A DNA stretch of 64,000 bases. Source: an uncultured Alphaproteobacteria bacterium. Lineage in GTDB: Bacteria > Pseudomonadota > Alphaproteobacteria > Methylaequorales > Methylaequoraceae. The stretch's first letter is position 1; every line of letters begins with the position of its first letter. A program made the translations under genes and the position numbers. The DNA lies in assembly GCA_902595755.1 (NCBI GenBank), contig CACJRF010000002.1:74677-138676 (forward strand), written 5' to 3'. Under the pieces are notes generated by a model. The model saw nothing but the letters and a program-made list of their open reading frames with translations. It did not search any database and had not been told where the DNA came from. Positions 23,712 through 31,475 of this stretch are shown here, piece after piece.

Positions 23712-23951
23712 TTATTTGTTAAATAAAGCTAAAGCCTTGTCAAAGATTAATTCTGCATTATCCATTTCACCAAGCTTTAATTTTTCTTCACCTTGTGATC
23801 TTAGATTGGAAATTTTAGCAAAGGTCTGTGAACTTATGTTCTTTTCTGAATAAAGCTTAGTATCAACTTCTGCCATTTTTTGATAAGGACAAGATTGAGC
23901 ACTGAAACTTATTGCAGATATCATTAATAGACTAAAAATAAAACTTTTCAT
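23712..23951 (-). CDS. Small secreted helical protein
   Basis: 79 residues: signal peptide (about 1-20, ending SAQS), then CPYQKMAEVDTKLY and a charged helical hairpin (LRSQGEEKLKLGEMDNAELIFDKALALFNK) that looks like a single TPR-like helix pair. If the signal peptide is cleaved before the Cys the protein could be lipid-modified, but the lipobox (SAQSC) is poor. AGGAG upstream of the ATG supports the start. No function known. Confidence 0.7.
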   Translation of the reverse strand: MKSFIFSLLMISAISFSAQSCPYQKMAEVDTKLYSEKNISSQTFAKISNLRSQGEEKLKLGEMDNAELIFDKALALFNK

Positions 23952-24119
23952 AATTTTCTCCTTTGTAGTCTTTATAATTAAATAGTAATTTATAGTAGAA
24001 TGTCAAATTTATAATATATTGATTTGATTATGACTCAAAATTTTTCAATTTTCTAATAGTTTTATTAAATTTTTCTATTTTTTGATGACTTTTTAAATCT
24101 AAATGTTTAGTTTTTAAAC

Positions 24120-24446
24120 ATGAAAATTTTATTTGTTCTTTTTCTCTTTTTTGTTTCCCCAATTTTACTTAAATCAGAAGTTACTTTAAAAGCACAAACT
24201 TCTGAAATTAAAGATATAAATTGTATCACTTTATTACAAATAGCTAGTGAGAAAAGTAAAAAGGAAGGTGAAATGGTTAAATATGAAAAACTAAAAACCC
24301 TTCAGCAGAAATATATAAGTAAATATTCTGAAAATCATTTTTCTGATGATAATTTACAATTACGGATTAATGAACATAATTTAAAGATAAAAGAGAAAGG
24401 TAAAAGATATATTAATAAAGGCTTGCAAAAATGTGGGCTTAAATAA
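24120..24446 (+). CDS. Small secreted hypothetical protein
   Basis: 108 residues: signal peptide (about 1-18, ending LLKS), then a highly charged, probably helical mature protein with two Cys (INCITLLQ and GLQKCGLK) that could tie the ends together. No family recognised. No clear ribosome site upstream (T/A-rich), as for several other exported proteins in this region. Confidence 0.5.
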   Translation: MKILFVLFLFFVSPILLKSEVTLKAQTSEIKDINCITLLQIASEKSKKEGEMVKYEKLKTLQQKYISKYSENHFSDDNLQLRINEHNLKIKEKGKRYINKGLQKCGLK

Positions 24447-24588
24447 GATACTATGATATTTACATCGAAAACTTAATATTTTTCAGCTTAAAAGTATAAA
24501 TTTTTCCATTACTTCAGTAACAAGCTAGTGCAAACATGACTTTTCATTATAAAGATTAAACCTTAGTTATCATTTAAATTAGATTCAA

Positions 24589-24843
24589 ATGAAAAAAAGA
24601 AGATTAAAACTTAAAAAAATAGATTTTTGGCGATGGGTTGGTTTCTTTTTAGCAGTGATAGGAGCATACATTTTGGGAAATGCAGAAATTTTATCTCAAT
24701 GGATTGGTTGGAGTGTTTGTTCGGTATCTTGTTTAATTTGGATTTTTATGGGTCTTAAAGATAGAGATTTACCTAGAACGCTAATGGAACTTATGTATTT
24801 TATAATTGGTATTAGAGCAATTATAAATTGGGTAAATTTTTAA
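24589..24843 (+). CDS. Small polytopic membrane protein
   Basis: 84 residues with a basic N-terminus and three hydrophobic segments (about 14-31, 35-55, 65-82) including FWRWVGFFLAVIGAYILGN and a TLMELMYFIIGIRA end. The layout resembles small three-helix proteins found in marine alphaproteobacteria and their phages, but I cannot name the family with confidence. It stands alone between intergenic stretches. Confidence 0.6.
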   Translation: MKKRRLKLKKIDFWRWVGFFLAVIGAYILGNAEILSQWIGWSVCSVSCLIWIFMGLKDRDLPRTLMELMYFIIGIRAIINWVNF

Positions 24844-24953
24844 AACTTTTATTACTAAAAGAAATATCCCTAAAATAAATTATTAAAGAATAAATTTTTA
24901 ATTTTTTATACAGTAGTTTTAGAACAGTATGATAATTTATCTAGATAAATCCT

Positions 24954-25205
24954 TTACTGATTTTTGTTTAGCCTTCTCTTTATGATTTTATTTTGAATAT
25001 CTTGTAATCTTAATTCCTGTGATTTTAATTGTTTTCTAGCTGATTCTATTTGTTTTAATAGGTTATCGATATTCTCTCCAGATTGTTGATTTTTTAAATT
25101 TTGATTAGAGTTTTGTTGTGGTTTGTTAGATTGATTTTCTTTATTTTCAGAAAATAATGAAGTCCAACCAAAAAGTATGAGAATAATAGTATAAAGTTTT
25201 AACAT
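24954..25205 (-). CDS. Secreted Gln/Asn-rich protein with coiled-coil end
   Basis: 83 residues: signal peptide (about 1-18), a low-complexity Asn/Gln/Ser tract (about 20-45), then a helix with heptad spacing (IDNLLKQIESARKQLKSQE). Such proteins often sit in the periplasm or bind membrane partners; nothing specific can be said. Same strand as, and 18 nt after, the gene at 25224. Confidence 0.5.
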   Translation of the reverse strand: MLKLYTIILILFGWTSLFSENKENQSNKPQQNSNQNLKNQQSGENIDNLLKQIESARKQLKSQELRLQDIQNKIIKRRLNKNQ

Positions 25206-25223
25206 TTAATATTTACTATAACA

Positions 25224-25529
25224 TTATTTCTGAAGTTTTCTTAATTCTATCCATACATTGTCATAGGCATTTTTTCTTTCAATTTCTATGACAGAGTTCT
25301 TAAAATTGTCATAGTTAATATCTGTCATCTTAAACATCATTTTTGCTGCAACTTTAGCTTTTGAAATAAATGCCCTATATTTATAATCTGCACTATTATC
25401 TTCAAAAACATCAGCATCAGGAAAAATTTTTTCAATATCACCTTTTAAACGTGCTCTAACTAACAACTCTAACTTATTATCTCTATTTTCAACTATTGAT
25501 AGAAATGCGTTATTGAACTGTATCCACAT
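25224..25529 (-). CDS. Conserved-looking cytoplasmic hypothetical protein
   Basis: 101 residues, no signal or membrane segment: MWIQFNNAFLSIVENRD at the start, RARLKGDIEKIFPDADVFED, a helix with AKVAAKMMFKM, and YDNFKNSVIEIERKNAYDNVWIELRKLQ at the end. The pattern (beta start, helix, Asp-Tyr-x-Asn-Phe-Lys) recalls short phage- and bacteria-borne conserved hypotheticals, but I cannot assign a function. Probably co-transcribed with 24954-25205. Confidence 0.55.
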   Translation of the reverse strand: MWIQFNNAFLSIVENRDNKLELLVRARLKGDIEKIFPDADVFEDNSADYKYRAFISKAKVAAKMMFKMTDINYDNFKNSVIEIERKNAYDNVWIELRKLQK

Positions 25530-25564
25530 AACCTAACTATATCTATTAATTCAAAAGAGGGAAA

Positions 25565-25608
25565 GGGGAGAATAATCTCCCCAGATCAATTATTTGATAC
25601 CAAATAAT
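25565..25608 (-). terminator. Pair of hairpins between minus-strand genes
   Basis: GGGGAGA/TCTCCCC (25565-25571 with 25576-25582) and ATTATTTG/CAAATAAT (25589-25596 with 25601-25608). They lie after the DUF2905 gene on the minus strand. The T-tract is modest, so termination is plausible rather than certain. Confidence 0.4.
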
Positions 25609-25637
25609 TTTGAATTTAATTAAGTAAGTTTTTTTTG

Positions 25638-25841
25638 TTATTTTTTAAAAAACATAAGTATTAAACTAATAACTAAACTTATGAGAATACAAGTAACAAT
25701 GGGAAAATAAAAAGAGGAGTTTTCTTTTTTTATTATAATATCACCTGGCAATCTTCCCAAGCCAATATCCCTTAAAAAGGGATATAATAACCCTATAAGA
25801 ATAAATAAAACTCCAATGATGATAAGTGTCTTTTGAATCAT
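25638..25841 (-). CDS. DUF2905 small membrane protein
   Basis: 67 residues with two membrane helices (about 5-22 and 45-64) and between them the DUF2905 signature LGRLPGDI. The family is widespread and uncharacterised; members sit in the inner membrane. It lies 10 nt after the MGMT-like gene on the same strand, so the two probably share a transcript. Alternative names are not justified. Confidence 0.85.
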   Translation of the reverse strand: MIQKTLIIIGVLFILIGLLYPFLRDIGLGRLPGDIIIKKENSSFYFPIVTCILISLVISLILMFFKK

Positions 25842-25851
25842 AAATGTATTC

Positions 25852-26130
25852 CTAAAATTTTATACCTTCACTTTCAAGGAGTCTTTTCTTTCTTTCTATT
25901 CCTTTTTCACCCATATATCCACCCATTTTACCGTCACTTCTTATGACTCTGTGACAAGGAATAATTTCTAATAATGGATTCTTAGCACATGCACTAGCTA
26001 CAGCACGATAGGCTTTAGGTTTACCTATCTTTATTGCAAGTTCTTTGTAAGTAATTGTCTTTCCTTTTGGAATTTTTTTTATCTCATTCCAGACCATTTT
26101 CTGGAAATCAGAACCCTTTAAATTATTCAT
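25852..26130 (-). CDS. MGMT-like alkyltransferase, DNA-binding/active-site domain only
   Basis: 92 residues covering just the C-terminal domain of O6-alkylguanine-DNA alkyltransferases. Family members transfer alkyl groups from guanine O6 to their own Cys. The active-site motif IPCHRVI is intact, preceded by the recognition helix KAYRAVASACAKNP and followed by GGYMGEKGIERKKRLLE. Full enzymes are about 160-180 residues; the N-terminal domain is absent here and there is no sign of it upstream. Short forms exist among alkyltransferase-like (ATL) proteins, but those replace the Cys, usually by Trp. Keeping the Cys suggests real repair activity, perhaps with reduced stability. Confidence 0.85.
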   Translation of the reverse strand: MNNLKGSDFQKMVWNEIKKIPKGKTITYKELAIKIGKPKAYRAVASACAKNPLLEIIPCHRVIRSDGKMGGYMGEKGIERKKRLLESEGIKF

Positions 26131-26262
26131 CTATAAACTCATTATAAAATTTAAACTATTACTCGTCATTAAATCTAAAATAGTCTCTATCTTACCTTAG
26201 TGTAACCAAAACATCATATGGGCTATTCATAGTGAGTCAAGCTGAGTAGCGCAAAGAATGTT

Positions 26263-26300
26263 ACCACTTGAGAGATTTGAACTCACGACAGACTGATTAC
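26263..26300. other. Degenerate att/tRNA-Thr 3' fragment (older insertion scar)
   Basis: 38 nt that match the 3' part of the tRNA-Thr gene (42721-42758) at 33 positions, including CTTGAGAGATTTGAACTC. No 5' half of a tRNA is present, so it cannot fold as a tRNA. It sits 1.1 kb outside the exact att copy at 27359, as expected from an older integration at the same site that has since decayed. Confidence 0.6.
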
Positions 26301-26327
26301 TATTGATTTTTTTTTTAAATTTAATAA

Positions 26328-26546
26328 ATGATCAGTATGAAACTTTTTTCCTTTACTTTAATTATTTGCCTTGCAATTTTTTTTTCTGAGACCAAGGGTA
26401 ACTTTATAAATGATGTTAGAGATAAATTTGGTAATCCTAATAAGTCTTATTCAGTAAAAATGAAATCCGTTACTAAAGATAGTAAGAATAGTGAGTCTGA
26501 TGAGAAAAAATCAAAAAAAGAGAAAAAAAAGGGGGGATACAGGTAG
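26328..26546 (+). CDS. Small secreted basic protein
   Basis: 72 residues (or 69 from a second ATG at 26337): signal peptide (about 4-24, ending ETKG) and a Lys/Ser-rich mature part whose last 20 residues are almost only Lys, Glu, Ser and Gly. No family. It sits just inside the degenerate att scar and may be residue of an older element. The ribosome site is weak. Confidence 0.4.
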   Translation: MISMKLFSFTLIICLAIFFSETKGNFINDVRDKFGNPNKSYSVKMKSVTKDSKNSESDEKKSKKEKKKGGYR

Positions 26547-26631
26547 AAACAGGATGTTAAAAAAATAATTAATTAGTCAAATATCTTATCATTGCTTGTG
26601 TTTTATAATTTATATTCACATATAACAGTAT

Positions 26632-27255
26632 ATGAAGAAATTCCTTTCATCTCTAGTTATGACAGTTCTTCTTTCGTCGTGTGCAGTAGAAAAAGAAAAA
26701 CTTACAGAAAATATTGGTAAATATGTTCCACCAAATATCGATAATACTAATTTTAAAAATTCAACAATTTCTAATAAAAATTTTGACGAAACTTGGAACT
26801 CTCTAATTGACTTTGTAAACGATTCCTTTCTTAAAATCGAAAATCTTGAGAAATATTCTGGATTGTTAACGTTATCATTTGGTGCAAAAGAAGCTGAAAA
26901 ATTTATAGATTGTGGTGATTTTGAATATACTCTTTTCTTTACTGGTGAGGATTTTAAAGGTTCTTACATTGATTATGCTAAAAGTGGCTTACTGGCAGTA
27001 CTTGAAGCAAAAATGAATATCAATATTGAAAAAATTGATAATGAATCTACGAAAATAAGTATTAACACAAACTATAGGTATTCAACACAACATGCGCTTG
27101 GATATTACGACCCTAAGCTAAACCAAACTTATAGTTTTGAATCAGGAGGCTATCAAACAATAGATGTTATCAACCCAATTAAAGGAAGTATTCCAACACG
27201 AACTTGTAAATCAACTAACTTTGCAGAGAATGCAATATTTAATGTAATTAAGTAA
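26632..27255 (+). CDS. Lipoprotein of unknown function
   Basis: 207 residues with a lipoprotein signal (MKKFLSSLVMTVLLSSC, lipobox LSSC). The mature part starts with a polar linker, then FDETWNSLIDFVNDSFLKIENLEKYSG and LLTLSFGAKEAEKFIDCG, and further on ISINTNYRYS, a fold reminiscent of BamC/lipoprotein repeats in which a Trp-containing helix precedes a beta sheet; I do not claim the family. Its upstream 60 nt and signal-peptide DNA closely resemble those of the gene at 27596, on the other side of the att copy. Confidence 0.6.
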   Translation: MKKFLSSLVMTVLLSSCAVEKEKLTENIGKYVPPNIDNTNFKNSTISNKNFDETWNSLIDFVNDSFLKIENLEKYSGLLTLSFGAKEAEKFIDCGDFEYTLFFTGEDFKGSYIDYAKSGLLAVLEAKMNINIEKIDNESTKISINTNYRYSTQHALGYYDPKLNQTYSFESGGYQTIDVINPIKGSIPTRTCKSTNFAENAIFNVIK

Positions 27256-27358
27256 GGTTACTTTTGTTATTTTTAAAAAAAATTTGCACTAAATATGAGG
27301 TTTTATATTTGTAGCCCCAGCAGATTGAAATTAATTCAGAATTTATTAAACCCTTGGT

Positions 27359-27411
27359 GAGTGGTGCCGCTTGAGAGATTTGAACTCCCGACCCACTGAT
27401 TACAAATCAGT
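27359..27411. other. Left attachment site (53-bp tRNA-Thr 3' duplication)
   Basis: Identical over 53 bp to 42714-42766, covering the CCA end, T-arm, variable region and part of the anticodon arm of tRNA-Thr. After 27411 the sequences diverge, so the tRNA 5' half is missing here. This is the expected product of site-specific integration into a tRNA 3' end. Confidence 0.9.
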
Positions 27412-27500
27412 ATTTCAGTAAAACACAAAAGTCATATAAGTTATTGATTCTATTGATAAATATTGTAATGAAACTACTGTGTATTTAAGCTGAGAGATTT

Positions 27501-27520
27501 CTGTGTTACTCCTGTGTTAC
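27501..27520. promoter_or_regulatory. Paired CTGTGTTAC repeats, left integrase arm sites
   Basis: CTGTGTTAC at 27501-27509 and 27512-27520, 11 bp apart (one helical turn), 90 nt inside the left att. The same repeat occurs in two such pairs at the right end (42603-42662). Confidence 0.6.
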
Positions 27521-27595
27521 TTTTTCTTAACACCTCATTAGATAAATATTTTATCTTTGCTTGAGTTTTATAATTTATATGAATTATAATTAAAT

Positions 27596-28318
27596 ATGAG
27601 AAAATTTTTTTCACTTCTAGTTATGTTTGTTCTTCTGCTTTTTAGCAATAGCAATTCTTTTTCTGAAGAATTGTCAGAAAACTTAAAACAAGCATTTAGT
27701 AATGCTATGCCTTTTGACAAAGCTCTAAAGCTGTCAAGAGGTCAATTATTCCCTCAGACAGCAGATGGATTTTCATTTGAAAAAAAAGATTATTGTATTG
27801 TGATGAAGGAAAGCTGGGGGTGGCCTAGTTGTGACGGTATTGAGGCTTTTGTGATACTTTCGATGCCAGGTGTTGATACGATGCTTGTGGAAAAACCCGA
27901 TTCATCTGGTTATGTGAAAAAAGATGACTGGTTAAGTCTTGATAAAAAGGAATTAAAAAAAAGTATACAAATAATTGAAGATGGACTTAGAGAAATTGTT
28001 AAACAGCAATCAATTAATTTAAACACAGATGTTAAATTTGGTGGATGGAGAACGTATCCACAACTTTATTCGGAGAAAAATTATATTTATTATGCTTATG
28101 ATGGGTTATTTGATGGCAAACGAATTATAAATATTAAAGCTACAGTTCTAGATAGACAAGGTTACATCCCTTTTACTATCATACCTGCAAACAATAATTT
28201 AAACTCTACTCAAATAGAAAAAATAATAAATAATGTACTAGATTCATATAAGCCTAAAAAAGAAGAAAACTATTCTATTTTATTAAAGGAGATAAAGTTG
28301 CCGCTGTCGGTGCTTTAG
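27596..28318 (+). CDS. DUF2167-family membrane protein, C-terminus lost by frameshift
   Basis: 240 residues: signal peptide (about 1-24, ending SNSFS), then a DUF2167-like domain: GVDTMLVEKPDSSGYVKKDDW, KELKKSIQIIEDGL, FGGWRTYPQLYSEKNYIYYAY, and IKATVLDRQGYIPFTIIPA. In this family the domain is followed by a DKVAAYG motif and membrane helices. Exactly such a segment follows, but in the -1 frame (28282-28476), so the gene as read stops early at 28316-28318. Either a one-base change has inactivated the anchor or a -1 ribosomal slip makes both forms. Upstream DNA and signal peptide resemble those of the lipoprotein gene at 26632. The function of DUF2167 proteins is unknown. First cargo gene of the island. 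Confidence 0.7.
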   Translation: MRKFFSLLVMFVLLLFSNSNSFSEELSENLKQAFSNAMPFDKALKLSRGQLFPQTADGFSFEKKDYCIVMKESWGWPSCDGIEAFVILSMPGVDTMLVEKPDSSGYVKKDDWLSLDKKELKKSIQIIEDGLREIVKQQSINLNTDVKFGGWRTYPQLYSEKNYIYYAYDGLFDGKRIINIKATVLDRQGYIPFTIIPANNNLNSTQIEKIINNVLDSYKPKKEENYSILLKEIKLPLSVL

Positions 28319-28476
28319 GAGTTCTTGCATCCCTAGCAGGCGTGAAATGGGGTAAGACAATTATGGCTGTTATTTTAGCTTTCTTTAAAAAAGCATGGTT
28401 TTTGATTTTTCTTCCCTTTATTTTTTTATGGAATAGGATAATTAAATTTTTTAAGGGCATTTTTGGAATTAAGTAA
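28282..28476 (+). other. Out-of-frame C-terminal membrane segment of the DUF2167 gene
   Basis: In the -1 frame relative to 27596-28318 the DNA reads KGDKVAAVGALGVLASLAG, then two hydrophobic helices (TIMAVILAFFKKAWFLIFLP and FIFLWNRIIKFFKGI), stop at 28474-28476. This matches the DKxAAYG-plus-helices tail expected for DUF2167. No stop occurs in this frame after 28255-28257, so the shift lies between about 28258 and 28316; an A-rich run at 28256-28269 is a likely place. Confidence 0.65.
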
Positions 28477-28894
28477 ATACAAAGCTAATTTTTTTCTATT
28501 TAGTATTCTATCAGGAATAATCTTTACCAAAAATTATTTGATTATTTATTTATTTGAAAATTTATTCGGCATACTATTTGGTTTTATTTCTATATCTCAT
28601 TCTCTTTTAGCCAAAAGTTACATATCACCAGTTTTCTCTTCTTTTATATCTTACCTTATATTTTTATATCTTATTCAAAAACTAGCGATTTGTAAAATAT
28701 TTGTAAATCAAAGAATTTTAATTAGATTGTTTTATTTTTTAATATTTTTTCTGCAATATATTATTTTTAAAAATATTAATTTTTATGAAACAAAAATATT
28801 AAAATATTTAATTTCAGATTTTAGTTTTATTATATTTCTTGAATTATTGATTAGAAAAAAGTTTCTCAAGAAAATTTGGAGTATAGGGAATTAA
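28463..28894 (+). CDS. Polytopic membrane protein of unknown function
   Basis: 143 residues with four to five hydrophobic segments and basic ends. The start is TTG at 28463, with AAGGG 8 nt upstream. It overlaps by 14 nt the out-of-frame tail of the DUF2167 gene, so the two probably belonged to one operon. No conserved motif is visible beyond membrane helices; composition is very rich in Ile, Leu, Phe and Lys. It may be a partner of the DUF2167 protein. Confidence 0.45.
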   Translation: MELSKYKANFFLFSILSGIIFTKNYLIIYLFENLFGILFGFISISHSLLAKSYISPVFSSFISYLIFLYLIQKLAICKIFVNQRILIRLFYFLIFFLQYIIFKNINFYETKILKYLISDFSFIIFLELLIRKKFLKKIWSIGN

Positions 28895-28958
28895 AATGAT
28901 GTCCAGATTCATATTTGTTGATACTCTTATAACTTTAAGTGTATAAAACTTAACTATC

Positions 28959-29083
28959 AAAAGATTACTGACATGGTTTTGATAAAAGTAATTGTGTTAT
29001 ACGGAAAATAAAAAAACAATCCATTGAGTTTTATGAAATCATCTCCTTTGACTTTTGAGGGTGGGGGGAGGAAAAAAATATGG
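28959..29083. repeat. Degenerate copy of the 3' end of the gene at 36992 and its downstream DNA
   Basis: About 125 nt that align with 37261-37385 at roughly four of five bases. They start in the codons for KITDIVLIKVIG and continue past the stop through ACAATCCATT and a CTTTTGAGG-plus-G-rich segment. The coding part here is broken, so it is a fossil duplicate 8.3 kb from its relative, in the same orientation. Confidence 0.75.
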
Positions 29084-29133
29084 TATAAATCTAACTAAGA
29101 TTTTAAATGGTAAGACAATATTTATAATAGGTT

Positions 29134-30225
29134 TTATTGTTTTTTGAATATTGAATTTATTCTATCATTCACAGAAATATAAATACTTTTAAAACTCTCT
29201 GGAAAGTTTAACTTAAGAACACTTGAACTCTCATCAACCTTTTTTTCAATTTCATTTAATATATCTTTATTAGAAAATAATGATAAAAAATTTGTAAATT
29301 TTTTTAATTGATTCTCACCAAATATTTCAATAAAAAACTTTTGATGTTCTTTGCTAAATTTTCCAATATTGACAATTTTCTTACCAAATAGCCATAATCG
29401 AAGATTTTCAGTCATATCATTTTTCATTTTTAAAATGGGGGCATCTATATATGTTTCAATATCTTTAATAATTTTATTGTTAAGATTATCAAGGTCATTA
29501 GTATTAATTTCACTAAAATTTTGATAATTGTTAAGCATAGAGAACCAAAGTAACGCTCTGCAACGAACTAACATTGGTGGGTGAGATGAATGTATACTTT
29601 CTGATTGTGTAGCTAAATTAATATCTTTTAATTGTGTTAAGAACTCAGAAATATTAATTTTCAAATGCTCACTATCAAGTCCACTGATACATTTAATCAT
29701 TGCACTTAGGCAGCTATTTAAGTTTTGACTAGCAATCAAACCAACCCTATCTACAGATATTTCCTTAGCTCTAGATAAAATTAAAGAATCAAAATTTATT
29801 TGTGACTGTTGATTAGAACTATTATGATGTCCAAGTATAAAATGTCCTAGCTCATGTCCAATAACAAAACAGAATTCATCCTTATCTAAAAGATTCACCA
29901 AGCTTGAAGAAAACTTAATGAAACACTTATTTGAACTAAACGCAACACATTGTGCCTGTATTTCCTGTGATGCATAGACGAAAAATCTTATATCAAATGT
30001 CGATTTAATTTTAAGATTTTTTAATACTTTAGAAGTACATTCAAATAACTTGGGTGTTGATAGTTTTGAAATTTGGAGAGAATTCTCCAATAAATAATTA
30101 TTTAACTTATTTTCTTCAAGCGTATCATTTATAAAATTGTTTGATTTTATATCATTTGGAAATCTAATTGCTTCAAAATTATCTATAATACTTTGAGCAT
30201 TATTCGGAATATTTTTTTCTGGCAT
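29134..30225 (-). CDS. M48-type zinc metallopeptidase
   Basis: 363 residues, no evident signal peptide. Zinc site HELGH in FCFVIGHELGHFILGHH (about 119-135), with the third ligand probably the Glu of AKEISVDRVGL (about 155), as in M48 family (HtpX/Oma1-like) peptidases. SIHSSHPPMLVRCRAL further on matches the M48 segment following the active site. Most M48 enzymes are membrane proteins that degrade misfolded membrane proteins; this one lacks clear membrane spans and probably works in the cytoplasm or at the membrane surface. Last gene of the operon with GrpE-like, Hsp70 and TerB genes; it overlaps the TerB gene by 26 nt. A quality-control protease fed by the chaperone is the natural inference. 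Confidence 0.8.
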   Translation of the reverse strand: MPEKNIPNNAQSIIDNFEAIRFPNDIKSNNFINDTLEENKLNNYLLENSLQISKLSTPKLFECTSKVLKNLKIKSTFDIRFFVYASQEIQAQCVAFSSNKCFIKFSSSLVNLLDKDEFCFVIGHELGHFILGHHNSSNQQSQINFDSLILSRAKEISVDRVGLIASQNLNSCLSAMIKCISGLDSEHLKINISEFLTQLKDINLATQSESIHSSHPPMLVRCRALLWFSMLNNYQNFSEINTNDLDNLNNKIIKDIETYIDAPILKMKNDMTENLRLWLFGKKIVNIGKFSKEHQKFFIEIFGENQLKKFTNFLSLFSNKDILNEIEKKVDESSSVLKLNFPESFKSIYISVNDRINSIFKKQ

Positions 30226-31471
30226 CAGATATACAGTTTAACATAAATTGTGCATTATCCCTTTCTTTACCTTCAGATAAATTTTGGTATCTTGAATTCC
30301 ATTTTTTGAATTCATTTTTCAAATGTTCATTTATTTTTTGTTTGCTCCAATTTGTTTTGATATTCAAAATACTTTCAATATCTAAATTTGAACTTGCCTT
30401 TGATGAATCTAATTTTAACAGGCTTTTATCTTTTATTTTATCAATCATTTTTTTATTAAGTTTTAAATCTTTTGCTATGCGATTAAGTATTTCTAACTCA
30501 GATTTTTCAGCAACCCCATCTGCTGACATAACATCATAGCAAAGTTCAATCGCATCATACTTAATTTTTTTCGTACCAATTTCATTCATCCTAGAAATTA
30601 TTTTAGACAAACTTAGTGTATTATTCGTAGCTTCATTAAAAGTTAATTTGAAAGCATCGTTAAACATTTTTTTTAATTTATCTTGAGTTCTTGGCTCATA
30701 AAAAGCAATATTATCCTTTATGAAGGTTTTAATTGTATTACCTTCCTTTTCATCCAGATTTCCATCTGCCATAGCCACTGCAACAGCCAATTTAATTCCT
30801 AATGTCGTTGATTCATCAGCATCATCAATTGCTTCAAGATAACCTTTTTCTTTAAAATTGATTTCGGTTTCAATGCTTTTAAGGAAATATATAGGAGGAT
30901 TTTCTCCAAAGAAACCATTAGTAAATTGAACAGGGTTATTAGCATTACCCATAAATAACATGATACGTAGTTTTCTTTTACCACTGTAAGGTGGAGAGAG
31001 CATTTCGGGAAAAAATCCAGCTAAAGGCACAAAATTCAGATACGTTTTACCAGGAGTAAGGGAAAAGGCTGCACTTTCAAAATGGTAAATAATTGAGTTA
31101 GGTTCTCTGAACATATTAAAAGCTGAAACTACGGGTTGCATAGGTTTTTGTGCATCCTTTTCGTGTTCAGTTATATCATAAATCTTTAACCCCCAATAAG
31201 CTTTTAGAGTTATATTAGGTAGATTGCCTTTCATCATTACTTCTGTAATCTCTAAACCATCTTTTGTTTTGTTTTGTAGTCTTAAAATTAATTTTCCAAA
31301 AAACTCATCTGAAGCAAATTCTTCCTCCATCGATTCCTTAAAAGACTTGCTTGATACTGCAGTTTTAGCAGCAGCTTTAACAGTTTTACCTGCGGCTCCA
31401 GCTGCTCCTACTATTACATTAATAATAACTCCACCGAAGAATAAAAAAGCTAATCCTAAAAGAATTTCCAT
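30200..31471 (-). CDS. TerB-domain protein with degenerate J-domain-like C-terminus
   Basis: 423 residues. An N-terminal hydrophobic stretch (about 2-28, Ala/Gly-rich) may be a membrane anchor. A large middle domain (about 55-205) is not recognised. Then a TerB-like all-helical domain with its two typical halves: GIKLAVAVAMADGNLDEKEG and AIELCYDVMSADGVAEKSE (acidic DG turns). The last 60 residues (SILNIKTNWSKQKINEHLKN, then EFKKWNSRYQN, ISDARKKY) follow the J-domain helix pattern but have WNSR in place of the HPD that activates Hsp70. Similar TerB+J arrangements occur in DjlA-type cochaperones. Directly after the Hsp70 gene with a good GTGGAG ribosome site, so it is probably the cochaperone or substrate adaptor of that Hsp70. 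Confidence 0.75.
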   Translation of the reverse strand: MEILLGLAFLFFGGVIINVIVGAAGAAGKTVKAAAKTAVSSKSFKESMEEEFASDEFFGKLILRLQNKTKDGLEITEVMMKGNLPNITLKAYWGLKIYDITEHEKDAQKPMQPVVSAFNMFREPNSIIYHFESAAFSLTPGKTYLNFVPLAGFFPEMLSPPYSGKRKLRIMLFMGNANNPVQFTNGFFGENPPIYFLKSIETEINFKEKGYLEAIDDADESTTLGIKLAVAVAMADGNLDEKEGNTIKTFIKDNIAFYEPRTQDKLKKMFNDAFKLTFNEATNNTLSLSKIISRMNEIGTKKIKYDAIELCYDVMSADGVAEKSELEILNRIAKDLKLNKKMIDKIKDKSLLKLDSSKASSNLDIESILNIKTNWSKQKINEHLKNEFKKWNSRYQNLSEGKERDNAQFMLNCISDARKKYSE

Positions 31472-31475
31472 AAGT

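Noticed and set aside
27359-27411. Second functional tRNA-Thr
   Set aside because: Only the 3' part is present; the 5' acceptor strand, D-arm and half the anticodon arm are missing.
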